Source: JAHBNG01 sp039028975
GTDB taxonomy: Bacteria > Chloroflexota > Anaerolineae > Caldilineales > Caldilineaceae
Length of the DNA: 28,522 bases
Direction: 5' to 3'
NCBI GenBank assembly: GCA_039028975.1
Contig: JBCCHB010000193.1
Span: 1 to 28,522 of the forward strand
The position numbers and the translations under genes are program-made. Numbering within the stretch: the stretch's first letter is position 1; every line of letters begins with the position of its first letter. Below, piece by piece: positions 6,676 to 15,424 of the stretch. A model generated the notes under the pieces. That model was given only the letters and a program-made list of their open reading frames with translations. It had not been told where the DNA came from and searched no databases.

Positions 6676-8532
6676 ATGCTTAAATCAGAAAATCAGAAGA
6701 GAGTATACTTAGGAAGCTTATCTTTGAATCGTCAAATTAATCCGTTGGAAGAAATCGCCAATGAGTGGTTTGTCAACCGTAAAGAAGATTTAGACTACTT
6801 TTGGACTTGGGCGAATCGAATTCCGCTCCCTGGACGCCACAGCACTGCTTTTGCCGGATTGCGCCGTACTGGCAAGACGGCCATTATTCATCGCGTCTTC
6901 AATCGCCTCTTTCATGAGCAAGATCGCGTGACACCTGTCTTTATATCCTTTGAGAAGTATCTACACCGCCCTGAGACAATTACCACATACGAGTTTGCCG
7001 AAGACTATTTTGGTGGCTATGTACGTAGTTATCTTGCCTTTCGTTATGGACGTCCAGAATTCCACCGACATGAACTACGCATACCCGATGCACGTGACTT
7101 CGCAGAGACGGTCCAAGATGAATTTGCTCTAGAAATTATAGATTCCTACTATCGCGGTTTAGAGGGGCGAGAACACCTTCGTTCATCAGGATTATCCTAT
7201 TGGGCAATCAATGTCCCCAAAGGCTATGGGGCCACCCATGACATTCCTGCAGCTATATTTATTGACGAGTTTCAGCTTTTAACAGGCTGCTACGATCCAG
7301 ATGACGGGATTTTCAAAGATTTGACCAATGCGTTTCAAAAGGCCTCAGAAACTGTCTGGGCACCCCTGGTTGTCTCGGGTTCATCGGTGAATTTGTTGAT
7401 GGGGCAAGCAACGGGCGGCGCACTCTCTGGGCGGCTGCGGTATAAGATCCTGGGACCGCTAGAGCAGCAACACGCCTTGGATATGATTCTACGCCTGGGG
7501 GAATTTGAGAACATTCAAATCACCGAAGAGTTTGCCTTGGCGATCTGGACATTGACCAAGGGATACCCTTATGCTATTGAAAGTTTAATGCAAACGACAT
7601 CACCTGCTAAGGAGCTATATCCAAATCCAATGGCCCTTGACGAGGTATTGCAATTTGAATTAACAAATATAAATGGGCTACTGTTCAAACATTACAACGA
7701 GGAATTTGCAAAATACAGTACGCTGCTAAATGATGGGCAAACGACAAAGAGGGTTATGTTCTGGGCGACCAAATATCCTGATGAACGCATCGATACCGAG
7801 CGCGTTGCGAAAGAAATTGGAGTCGAACAAGCTGATGTACAAGAATCACTCCAAAAGCTAGAGCAACTCGATATTGTCACTCGGCATACATGGAGTGTCT
7901 ATCATGGGCCAACGGATCCTATGCTAACTCGCTACATTGCCTATCAACATGCTTATGAGATCGAAAATTTAACTGAAAATCAAGCCGCGGAAAACTTAGA
8001 ACAACAGATCAGACGAGAACGGGGTGCGCAAAGCCATCTTGTAGGGCAGATGGCCGAAGTGATTGTTGGTGCCGTCATGCGTGGTTTTGATGAACGTACC
8101 TTGGACGGCGAAACGTATTTCTCATTCCCTGAACCCGTTTTTGTCCCCAAATTCACCCAGATTGACCAACGGTGGGGCGTAGTAGAAGATGGCGTTCCCA
8201 ACGAACTCGACCTGCTTGGTGAGTACCCATGCTTAACTAACATTGAGCTACCCGAAGATGCACCTATTGAAGAACAGACTGCTGCCTGGCTGGTTCAAGT
8301 AAAGTATAAAAAGCGCACAACCAGTGAAGATGACGTTGCTGCATTTTTAAAACAGGTGGAGAGCATTCGTGCAACAAAAGGCTATGATCAAGTAACGCTT
8401 TGGTATGTCTCTAAGGGAGGATATACCAAAGACGCTGAGAGCCTTCTGCGCACATCCAATATATATTTTAGTACATTGGAACAATTTAATGCTCTGGCTC
8501 AACAGTTTGATTTTCTCGGATTACCTGCCTGA
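6676..8532 (+). CDS. Archaeal-type ATPase with C-terminal PD-(D/E)XK nuclease-like domain
   Basis: The product has 618 residues. The N-terminal P-loop ATPase (about 30-330) has Walker A GLRRTGKT at 61-68 and Walker B with hydrophobic residues ending in D197-E198. This arrangement resembles the archaeal ATPase (PF01637-like/STAND) group. A winged-helix-like segment follows (about 350-420). The C-terminus (about 450-600) has NELDLLG (E510, D512) and then LVQVKYKK with Q541 and K543, the D...QxK pattern of Mrr-type PD-(D/E)XK nucleases. Related ATPases occur in mobile and defence regions of bacteria and archaea. It follows the DIP1984 gene by 229 bp with its own putative promoter. No Shine-Dalgarno is evident. 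Nuclease activity is inferred from motifs alone. Confidence 0.8.
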   Translation: MLKSENQKRVYLGSLSLNRQINPLEEIANEWFVNRKEDLDYFWTWANRIPLPGRHSTAFAGLRRTGKTAIIHRVFNRLFHEQDRVTPVFISFEKYLHRPETITTYEFAEDYFGGYVRSYLAFRYGRPEFHRHELRIPDARDFAETVQDEFALEIIDSYYRGLEGREHLRSSGLSYWAINVPKGYGATHDIPAAIFIDEFQLLTGCYDPDDGIFKDLTNAFQKASETVWAPLVVSGSSVNLLMGQATGGALSGRLRYKILGPLEQQHALDMILRLGEFENIQITEEFALAIWTLTKGYPYAIESLMQTTSPAKELYPNPMALDEVLQFELTNINGLLFKHYNEEFAKYSTLLNDGQTTKRVMFWATKYPDERIDTERVAKEIGVEQADVQESLQKLEQLDIVTRHTWSVYHGPTDPMLTRYIAYQHAYEIENLTENQAAENLEQQIRRERGAQSHLVGQMAEVIVGAVMRGFDERTLDGETYFSFPEPVFVPKFTQIDQRWGVVEDGVPNELDLLGEYPCLTNIELPEDAPIEEQTAAWLVQVKYKKRTTSEDDVAAFLKQVESIRATKGYDQVTLWYVSKGGYTKDAESLLRTSNIYFSTLEQFNALAQQFDFLGLPA

Positions 8533-8598
8533 GTCCCTTATGTAAAAACCCTTCCTAAAAACAACATAAGCTATCAACAACCCAACAATGGAGAAAAA

Positions 8599-9405
8599 AT
8601 GTCAGAGTGGTCTGAAGGAAGCATTGAAACGAATGGAGTTACCCTCCACTACTACCGAACCGGGGGCGAGAAGCCACCCTTGGTACTCTCCCACGGCATT
8701 ACCGACAATGGTCTCTGTTGGACCCGGGCGGCGCTTGTTCTGCAGGAGCAGTATGACGTGATCATGGTTGATGCGCGTGGGCATGGTCAATCTGACAAGC
8801 CGGCAAGCGAGTACTCCTCTGCCATCCACGCCACTGATTTAGCTGGATTGATTCAGGCATTAGAGCTAGATGCTCCCAGGGTTATGGGACATTCCATGGG
8901 TGCAGGAACGGCTACGGCCCTAGCAGCAACCTACCCCGAATTGGTTAGCCGGGTTGTTCTTGAAGATCCGCCTTGGCGTGCCGACGCAGACTTTGTTGCC
9001 GACCGAGCCGCCGGTATGCAAGAGTGGAAAAATCGAATTGCTCAAGAGCAGAATCTGTCACAAGATGAGGTTGCCGCGTTGGGGCGCGAGCAGAGCCCCA
9101 CATGGGACGAAATCGAATTTGGGCCGTGGTCCCTGGCCAAAAAACAGGTGAGCCTCAACGTCTTTACCTATCGGCTCGATTCAACAGCCTCATGGCGGGA
9201 TGCACTCTCCCAAATCGCTTGCCCAACCCTGCTTGTAACTGGTGATCCGGAACAAGGTGGCATCGTCACAGCCGAAACCGCTTCAGAAGCGGCAGCCCTC
9301 AGTAACCATATTCAGGTTGCCAACATTCCCGGTGTGGGACACAACATCCGGCGTGAGAACTTCGACAGGTTTATCCGGATTGTCCAAGACTTTTTGCAGC
9401 ATTGA
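8599..9405 (+). CDS. Alpha/beta hydrolase
   Basis: This 268-residue alpha/beta-hydrolase fold enzyme has a complete catalytic triad. The nucleophile elbow is GHSMG at 97-101 with Ser99, the acid is Asp216 in VTGDPE, and the histidine is His248 in GVGHN. An HGITDNG oxyanion-loop motif lies near residues 33-39. The length and cap region are typical for esterases, epoxide hydrolases or haloperoxidase-like members, and the sequence does not separate these. No signal peptide is present, so it is cytoplasmic. GGAG at 8590-8593 sits five bases before the ATG, fixing the start. Confidence 0.9.
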   Translation: MSEWSEGSIETNGVTLHYYRTGGEKPPLVLSHGITDNGLCWTRAALVLQEQYDVIMVDARGHGQSDKPASEYSSAIHATDLAGLIQALELDAPRVMGHSMGAGTATALAATYPELVSRVVLEDPPWRADADFVADRAAGMQEWKNRIAQEQNLSQDEVAALGREQSPTWDEIEFGPWSLAKKQVSLNVFTYRLDSTASWRDALSQIACPTLLVTGDPEQGGIVTAETASEAAALSNHIQVANIPGVGHNIRRENFDRFIRIVQDFLQH

Positions 9406-9482
9406 ACTCCGAACAGAATGCAACCCTTGTCACCCCGAATGTAGTTGTCGGAGGCTGCAACTTTCGTATAAAGGAACCTATC

Positions 9483-9956
9483 ATGCCAACCAAAGCCCAA
9501 TATGTTAAGCACATTCAACTCATCGATCGCATCATTAAAGGCAAAACAGAAGGATTATCTCATGCCCAAAGTATGAAACAGCTACCCTTTCCTGGCAATT
9601 GCATGAACTGGAATCTAGGACATATCCTGGTCTATCGAATGCAGTATCTGGGCGTTATTGATGGCACAAGTGAGCCAGACCCGGGTGAATTTGCGCTATA
9701 CGGAGCGGGTTCCGATCCGTTGACTGATAGTGCCAAGGCAATCCCGCTAGAGACATTGCTAGAAAGGCTGGACGGTGCTTCTGAGATGGTCATTTCTGCT
9801 TTAGATGCCATGCCTACAGAAAAGCTCAGCGAAATATTTGATGCTGAACAAGGTACTACTGTGGACGACCGCCTACAATTCTATATGATGTTCCATGAAG
9901 CATACCATACTGGGCAGCTTGAACTTCTACAAGAGCTTGCCGTAGCGGAGTCATAA
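9483..9956 (+). CDS. DinB-family putative metal-dependent protein
   Basis: The ATG at 9483 (product 157 residues) is chosen because AAGGAA at 9471-9476 lies six bases upstream. The frame is open further upstream to a possible start at 9402, which would overlap the hydrolase gene. The protein is a four-helix bundle with the three histidines of the DinB/YfiT fold: His47 in NLGH, and His138 and His142 in FHEAYH, which would bind a divalent metal. The family includes thiol-dependent S-transferases and many uncharacterised members. It follows the alpha/beta hydrolase closely and is probably co-transcribed with it. Confidence 0.85.
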   Translation: MPTKAQYVKHIQLIDRIIKGKTEGLSHAQSMKQLPFPGNCMNWNLGHILVYRMQYLGVIDGTSEPDPGEFALYGAGSDPLTDSAKAIPLETLLERLDGASEMVISALDAMPTEKLSEIFDAEQGTTVDDRLQFYMMFHEAYHTGQLELLQELAVAES

Positions 9957-9975
9957 CCCAATATAGCCACAGAGA

Positions 9976-10713
9976 GTGAGAATGATGTCCCAAAACACAA
10001 AAAAACGACAGAAGAAACTGCAAAAGAAGAATGCAAAGCGCAAGCAGAAACAAGCAACCATTAGTCAAAGAGTGGCGGCTATGACGACGCCATCATTGAG
10101 CCGTGCAAAAGATTGGCCCTTGGAGGATGCTTGGATCACAGCCGACTGGCAGAAGCGAGAGCAGATTATTCAAATCCTCGTAGCTCGTCGCGGACCTCGT
10201 GGCCATGTCGCCATAGGGGTGGTGGTGGTGGATACCATGTGTTTGGGGGCCAAGAATGCTTACGGTGGCGTCACTGATGAGTTTGTCTATCAGGAACGGC
10301 TCGATGGCATGAGAAAAAATCAGGAGATGATTTCGACTGATATCAACCTGATTGCGAAGGTTGTTCGTGATAGTATTGCCTATGCATCTGAGTTAGGGTT
10401 CCGTCCCAACAAGGATTTGCCACAGGCTATGGCTGTTATCGGTCGTGCCGATCCAGATGCTTGTTCTGTTGAGGTTCCCCTGGGCGGACCTGAAGGGAAA
10501 CCCTACTTCTTCGCTGGTCCTCATGATAACGTTGATCGAATCATGAATATTCTGACAAAAAAGCTTGGGCCGGATGGTTTCAACTATACTTACCCCTTAA
10601 ACCCAGGTGACGATGAGGTTTTCTTGGATGATGAAGATGAGTTTGGTGCGTTCGATTCTGATGAGCACCACACAGTTGTTTTGGGCGATGAAGAATATAA
10701 GGCTTCAAATTAA
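9976..10713 (+). CDS. Conserved hypothetical protein with basic N-terminal tail
   Basis: The product has up to 245 residues. It opens with a strongly basic tail (about residues 8-28, mostly Lys, Arg and Gln) that could bind nucleic acid. A compact domain follows (about 45-190) with the conserved-looking stretches WPLEDAWIT, VARRGPRGH, VVVDTMCLGAKNAYGG and FFAGPHDNVDRI. An acidic C-terminal tail rich in Asp and Glu (about 205-245) ends it. I do not recognise a named function. The start may be GTG 9976, ATG 9982 or ATG 9985; a GAGAG just upstream does not settle it. It follows the DinB gene by 19 bp and so is probably in the same operon. Confidence 0.75.
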   Translation: MRMMSQNTKKRQKKLQKKNAKRKQKQATISQRVAAMTTPSLSRAKDWPLEDAWITADWQKREQIIQILVARRGPRGHVAIGVVVVDTMCLGAKNAYGGVTDEFVYQERLDGMRKNQEMISTDINLIAKVVRDSIAYASELGFRPNKDLPQAMAVIGRADPDACSVEVPLGGPEGKPYFFAGPHDNVDRIMNILTKKLGPDGFNYTYPLNPGDDEVFLDDEDEFGAFDSDEHHTVVLGDEEYKASN

Positions 10714-10734
10714 ATAATATCAATAGATCGCAGC

Positions 10735-10782
10735 GGGGGCTACGCCAACGATACGCTTCACGCCGCACGTGGGCGTGCTCCC
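10735..10782. repeat. Hairpin-forming GC-rich segment
   Basis: Two alternative stems are possible: CACGCC (10759-10764) with GGCGTG (10772-10777), a perfect 6-bp stem, and a longer imperfect pairing of GGGGGCTACGCC (10735-10746) with GGCGTGCTCCC (10772-10782). There is no T-tract. It lies just after the hypothetical gene and may slow or end transcription, or be a small palindromic repeat. Confidence 0.4.
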
Positions 10783-10835
10783 TAAGCGGTTGAGATCTAG
10801 TGAATCTGAATTAGACACAACCTTAGAAGGAACCA

Positions 10836-11870
10836 ATGACTGCACTCACACCTCCCATTAAAGTTGTCCTTGCGGGCTGCGGGGGGATTAGCCGCGCTTG
10901 GCTATCCTATGCTGCCACCCATCCCGATCTGGAATTTGTTGGTATGGTCGACCTCTATCCCGAGAGCGCCAAAACTCGACAGGAAGAGTTCAATCTCCAT
11001 TCCGCTCAAATCGGTTCCGATTTGGGTGAGATGATCGACGCAACCCACCCTGATGTGGTCTTCGACTGCACTATACCGGAAGCCCATCCCCAAGTAACCA
11101 TAACGGCGCTAGAAAGAGGCTGCCACGTTCTTGGAGAAAAGCCCCTGGCTCCCTCGCTAGAAGAAGCTCGGCACATGATCTCAGTAGCCAAAGAGAGCGG
11201 CAAGACCTACGCGGTGATCCAAAATCGCCGCTATCTAAACGGCATTGTCCGCTACAAAGATGTCGTTCAATCCGGCAATATCGGCCCACTAACTACACTG
11301 AATGCCGATTTCTACCTGGGGCCCCACTTTGGTGGCTTCCGAGACGAAATGGAGCACGTCTTGCTGTTGGACATGGCCATTCACTCCTTTGATCAGGCCC
11401 GTTATATCGCCGGGGCTGATCCCGTTAGCGTCTACTGTCATGAATGGAATCCCCAAGGTTCATGGTATGCCCATGATGCCTCGGCCATGTGCATCTTTGA
11501 GATGAGCAACGGTATCATCTTTAACTACCGAGGGAGTTGGTGCGCTCAGGGTTTGCCCACTGCCTGGGCTTGCGATTGGCGAGCCATTGGTCAGAGTGGC
11601 ACGGCGCTTTGGGATGGCGAGGAGCACATTGAAGCCGCGGCTATCTCCAACGAAGATGGCTTTTTCCGTGAAACCACACCTGTTGATCTGGCCGAAATTC
11701 CACCGTTGGAGCACCTCTCTCATGCAGGCGTGATCAACGAATTTATCGAGAGTTTGAAAGCTGGGACCACACCCCAAACGATCTGCACGGATAATGTGAA
11801 GAGTTTGGCCATGGTCCTCTCCGCCATCGAGAGCGCAGAGCGCGGTGAGAAGGTTAAAATAGAATGGTGA
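10836..11870 (+). CDS. Gfo/Idh/MocA family oxidoreductase
   Basis: This 344-residue NAD(P)-dependent dehydrogenase has an N-terminal Rossmann fold with GCGGIS at 14-19. The family's catalytic lysine lies in GEKP (Lys102), and a C-terminal alpha/beta domain follows (about 130-344). Members oxidise, reduce or epimerise sugars, inositols and related polyols, or open glycosidic bonds through a transient keto intermediate. AGAAGG at 10825-10830 supports the start. The stop is followed within two bases by the ATG of a sulfatase gene, so the two are coupled. The context points to carbohydrate catabolism; the exact sugar is unknown. Confidence 0.9.
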   Translation: MTALTPPIKVVLAGCGGISRAWLSYAATHPDLEFVGMVDLYPESAKTRQEEFNLHSAQIGSDLGEMIDATHPDVVFDCTIPEAHPQVTITALERGCHVLGEKPLAPSLEEARHMISVAKESGKTYAVIQNRRYLNGIVRYKDVVQSGNIGPLTTLNADFYLGPHFGGFRDEMEHVLLLDMAIHSFDQARYIAGADPVSVYCHEWNPQGSWYAHDASAMCIFEMSNGIIFNYRGSWCAQGLPTAWACDWRAIGQSGTALWDGEEHIEAAAISNEDGFFRETTPVDLAEIPPLEHLSHAGVINEFIESLKAGTTPQTICTDNVKSLAMVLSAIESAERGEKVKIEW

Positions 11871-11871
11871 A

Positions 11872-13257
11872 ATGATGAACAATAAACCTAATATCATCCT
11901 CATTAACTGCGACGATCTCGGCTATGGCGACCTAGGTTGCTATGGCTCAACCATCAACAAAACGCCCCACCTGGATCAGATGGCTGCGGAGGGCATCCGC
12001 TTTACCGATTTCTATATGGCATCTCCTGTCTGTACCCCATCCCGCGCGGCGATGCTTACGGGCAGCTACCCACCTCGCATTAGCATGGCCGATTTTGACG
12101 GTCGTTGGGTGCTCTTTCCTGGGCAACCTTATGGTCTCAATCCAGAAGAGAAGACCATCGCGTCTCTACTAAAAGAGCAAGGGTACGCCACCAAGATTGT
12201 CGGCAAATGGCACTGTGGCGATCAGAAAGAATTCCTTCCCACTCGGCACGGTTTTGACTCTTACTACGGCATCCCCTATTCTAACGATATGGGACGTCAA
12301 TTTGAAGATGATGCCCACCCACCTTTGCCCCTCATGCGAGATGAAGAGGCCATACAGGCCCAACCCGATCAAGCCGCCATCACCGAGCGCTATGTAGAGG
12401 AGTCCATACGCTTTATACGGGAAAATCAAGCGCAGCCCTTCTTTCTCTACTTTGCCCATATGTATGTCCACCTACCCATCTATCCTATGGCGCGCTTCAT
12501 GGCTGAGTCGGAGAACGGGCGCTATGGGGCAGGGGTGCAAGCCATCGATTGGAGCGTGGGTGTGCTGCTCTATGAACTGAAGCGGCTTGGGCTTGATGAG
12601 AATACGCTCGTCATCTTCACCAGCGACAACGGCTCACGTGCTCGCGATGAAGGTGGCAGCAACGAGCCACTGCGCGCCCATAAAGGCACTACATGGGAAG
12701 GCGGTCAGAGGGTACCCTGCATTATGCGTTGGCCTGGGCAGATTCCTGCTGGGCTGGAATGTAACGAGCTAGCAACAGCCATGGATCTCTGTCCAACGAT
12801 AGCGGCCATTAGTGGGGCTACGATGCCGACGGACCGTATCATAGATGGTAAAGATATTCGAACGCTTATGCAGGGAGAGGCCGATGCCAAATCGCCCTAT
12901 CAGGCTTTCTTCTACTACATCATGAACAACCTGATGGCTGTGCGGGTTGGCAAGTGGAAGCTACATGTCAATGCTTATGTTTGGCCCGATAGAAAAGTCG
13001 AACCCATTGCGGAACTCTATAATTTAGAGACCGATATTGGCGAAACCACCAATCTGTATGACCAGTTTCCTGACGTTGTTGCCCAATTAGAGACCAAACT
13101 TGCTGCCTGTCGTCAAGATTTAGGAGACGCTACTTCTGGTACAAAGGGGCAAAATGTGCGCCCTGTTGGCGTAGTGGAGCATCCAACTACCCTGACAGAA
13201 TACGATCCCGAACATCCTTACATCATCGCTATGTATGATCTGAAGGACCGGGGCTAA
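11872..13257 (+). CDS. Cys-type sulfatase (arylsulfatase family)
   Basis: This 461-residue enzyme of the alkaline phosphatase/sulfatase superfamily has the formylglycine-forming signature CTPSR at 54-58, followed by AAMLTGSYP. Cys54 must be oxidised to formylglycine, for example by an FGE-type enzyme, since C-x-P-x-R is the recognised core. Metal ligands are visible in CDDLGYGD (Asp13, Asp14) and TSDNGS, and a GKWHCG block is present. It starts directly at the catalytic domain with no signal peptide, so it should be cytoplasmic, unlike most bacterial polysaccharide sulfatases. It lies between a Gfo/Idh/MocA enzyme and an SGNH hydrolase, suggesting removal of sulfate from an imported saccharide. 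The start is 11872 or 11875. Confidence 0.9.
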   Translation: MMNNKPNIILINCDDLGYGDLGCYGSTINKTPHLDQMAAEGIRFTDFYMASPVCTPSRAAMLTGSYPPRISMADFDGRWVLFPGQPYGLNPEEKTIASLLKEQGYATKIVGKWHCGDQKEFLPTRHGFDSYYGIPYSNDMGRQFEDDAHPPLPLMRDEEAIQAQPDQAAITERYVEESIRFIRENQAQPFFLYFAHMYVHLPIYPMARFMAESENGRYGAGVQAIDWSVGVLLYELKRLGLDENTLVIFTSDNGSRARDEGGSNEPLRAHKGTTWEGGQRVPCIMRWPGQIPAGLECNELATAMDLCPTIAAISGATMPTDRIIDGKDIRTLMQGEADAKSPYQAFFYYIMNNLMAVRVGKWKLHVNAYVWPDRKVEPIAELYNLETDIGETTNLYDQFPDVVAQLETKLAACRQDLGDATSGTKGQNVRPVGVVEHPTTLTEYDPEHPYIIAMYDLKDRG

Positions 13258-13263
13258 AAGCGT

Positions 13264-14277
13264 ATGGCACAACGAATTTCGCTAACCGATCCACGACTTT
13301 CTTGGGCTGGTGCAGTAAGTGTGGAACATATTAATGGTTGGTCTATGCCGTGGCGGATAGAACATACCCAACGTAGACTCTTCCATACGGGGCTGGTCGA
13401 GCGAGCTGCCATGCCGGCTGGCGTCCGTTTGACCTTCCGCACCAATTCAACCACCCTTGCAGGACGAGTCCGCACGAATGGCGATGCACCTGTCATGGAT
13501 ATCTGCTCTGACGGGGAACTGATGGCGTCTATTTCGCTCTTAGGAACCGATGCCTTCAGCATAGAGGGACTTCCCGCAGATGACAAACTGATTGAACTAT
13601 GGCTACCCCACTTTGGTCAAGTTCGCTTCCACTCATTGGCCATTGACGAAGAGGCATCACTCTCCCTCCATGTCGATCCCCAGCCACGCTGGATCACCTA
13701 CGGTAGCTCTATTAGCCAGTGTCGCACCGCGCCAACGCCCACCCAAACCTGGCCCGGAATTGTGGCTCGCAATTACAACCTGAATCTAACCTGCCTAGGC
13801 TTTGGTGGTCAGTGCCATCTAGATGCTATGATCGCTCGCCAAATTCGAGACATGGCGGCCGACATGATCTCCCTTTGTGTAGGAATCAACATCTATGGAA
13901 ATGGCTCCCTCAACCCACGCTCGTTTAGTCCGGCAATTTTAGGCTTTGTGCAAATTGTACGAGAGAGCCACCCTAGTACACCCATTGTACTGATGTCGCC
14001 TATCTTTTCTCCTGAACGGGAAGAGACAATTAATTCGGCTGGTTTTACATTGGTGCAGATGCGGGAGGATGTTCAGGCTTCCGTGGAGACACTGAAGTCA
14101 ATGGGCGATGAGAATATCCATTATGTCCATGGGTTGGATATCCTTGGCGCTGATTTAGCGCACTTGCTTCCTGATAGTCTTCACCCTGATGCTGAAGGGT
14201 ACCGCATAATGGGTGAGCGGATTGGGAAATTGATGGTGGAACAGTATTTCGGTCAAAACATGCAACACATCACCTAG
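13264..14277 (+). CDS. SGNH/GDSL hydrolase with N-terminal beta-sandwich
   Basis: The product has 337 residues. An N-terminal beta-rich domain (about 15-135) precedes an SGNH hydrolase domain (about 138-335). All blocks are visible: nucleophile Ser149 in YGSSIS (147-151, Ser in place of the usual Asp of GDS), Gly182 in GFGGQ, Asn209 in VGINIYG, and Asp304 with His307 in DSLHPD. The two-domain order recalls carbohydrate esterase family 2-like acetyl esterases. It lacks a signal peptide. It follows the sulfatase gene by six bases and precedes a dehydrogenase gene by nine, so it is in the operon. Deacylation of a sugar is the likely role. Confidence 0.88.
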   Translation: MAQRISLTDPRLSWAGAVSVEHINGWSMPWRIEHTQRRLFHTGLVERAAMPAGVRLTFRTNSTTLAGRVRTNGDAPVMDICSDGELMASISLLGTDAFSIEGLPADDKLIELWLPHFGQVRFHSLAIDEEASLSLHVDPQPRWITYGSSISQCRTAPTPTQTWPGIVARNYNLNLTCLGFGGQCHLDAMIARQIRDMAADMISLCVGINIYGNGSLNPRSFSPAILGFVQIVRESHPSTPIVLMSPIFSPEREETINSAGFTLVQMREDVQASVETLKSMGDENIHYVHGLDILGADLAHLLPDSLHPDAEGYRIMGERIGKLMVEQYFGQNMQHIT

Positions 14278-14286
14278 AGGAAAGGT

Positions 14287-15387
14287 ATGTCAGATAGAGT
14301 CCGCGTTGGTATCGTCAGCAGTAGCTGGTGGGCAGAGGATGCCCATATTCCTGCCTTTCAGAGCCACCCCCAAGTCGATGTTGTTGCTCTTTGCGGTCGC
14401 AACTTGGCCAACGCCCAAGCAATGGCCACCAAGTTTGGCATTCCCCATGTTTTTACTGATTATCGCACCATGATCAAGGAGGGGAATCTTGATGCCATTG
14501 ACGTGGCATCCCCCGATGATACCCATTATGCAATTACAATGGCTGGGCTGGATGCTGGGCTGCACGTCCTCTGCGAAAAGCCATTGGCACTCAATGCCTC
14601 CCACGCCCAGGAGATGTTTGAAAAGGCCCGAGCAAAAGGCGTCAAGCATATGGTCTTTCTCACTTGGCGTTGGATGCCCCATCATCGCTATTTGCAGCAT
14701 CTAGTGGCAAATGGCTACATTGGGCGCTGCTATCAAGCATTCTTCCGCCAATGGTCACCATATGGTTTAGAAGAGGAGTACGGTTGGCGCTTTGACTTGG
14801 ACCGCTCCAACGGGATTGTCAGTGACCTTGGAACTCACATGATTGATATGGCCCGCTGGTGCCTCAATAAACACAACGGGGAGATTCTCCGCGTCAATGC
14901 CCACACGGCGATTCACAAGAGTGATCGAATAGGTCCGGATGGAGAGGTGCTTCAACACCCAGCCAATGACGCTGCCCATATCAACCTTGAGTTTGCTAAT
15001 GGCGCACAAGGGATAATCCAAGTCAGTTCAGTCGCCTACATGGGCGCGCCTTGGGTAGCAGAACAGATTACGCTTTCTGGATCCGAGGGAATGTTGGAAA
15101 CTCACCTGAGCCTAGGTGGAGAGGATGAGGGCATGTGGATCAAGGGCGTACGACGCGGCGAAACACTGCTGAAAAAACTTACAATTCCCGAGGAGTTTCT
15201 GGATGGCGTCAACCCCACTGACCCCTTTGACGTTCTGGTCAAGAGCCCGGTAGGACCGCGCCATTTTGTGGACGCCATCCTCAACGACTTACCCGTTTCA
15301 CCCAGCTTTTATGACGGATTTCAGGTTCAGAAAGTGGTGGATGCCGCTATCGCATCAGCAACTTCTGGGCGTTGGGTCTCGTGTTAG
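14287..15387 (+). CDS. Gfo/Idh/MocA family oxidoreductase (second copy, divergent)
   Basis: This 366-residue member is distinct from the copy at 10836. The usual GxGxxG of the Rossmann loop is replaced by GIVSSSWW (8-15), a variant I recall in one subgroup. The catalytic lysine is Lys98 in CEKPLA, and a GTHMIDMARW helix near residue 180 carries the usual HxxD-like position. The C-terminal domain is intact. AGAGGAAAGG lies just upstream of the ATG. It is the last gene of the plus-strand sugar cluster. Substrate and direction (oxidation or epimerisation) are unknown. Confidence 0.9.
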   Translation: MSDRVRVGIVSSSWWAEDAHIPAFQSHPQVDVVALCGRNLANAQAMATKFGIPHVFTDYRTMIKEGNLDAIDVASPDDTHYAITMAGLDAGLHVLCEKPLALNASHAQEMFEKARAKGVKHMVFLTWRWMPHHRYLQHLVANGYIGRCYQAFFRQWSPYGLEEEYGWRFDLDRSNGIVSDLGTHMIDMARWCLNKHNGEILRVNAHTAIHKSDRIGPDGEVLQHPANDAAHINLEFANGAQGIIQVSSVAYMGAPWVAEQITLSGSEGMLETHLSLGGEDEGMWIKGVRRGETLLKKLTIPEEFLDGVNPTDPFDVLVKSPVGPRHFVDAILNDLPVSPSFYDGFQVQKVVDAAIASATSGRWVSC

Positions 15388-15424
15388 GCCGTTCCAAAAA
15401 TAACTGTGACCCAGAACTGAAGCA

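Noticed and set aside
11460..11903. 147-codon minus-strand frame inside the dehydrogenase gene
   Set aside because: It lies antisense to a well-supported Gfo/Idh/MocA gene and has no domain of its own.
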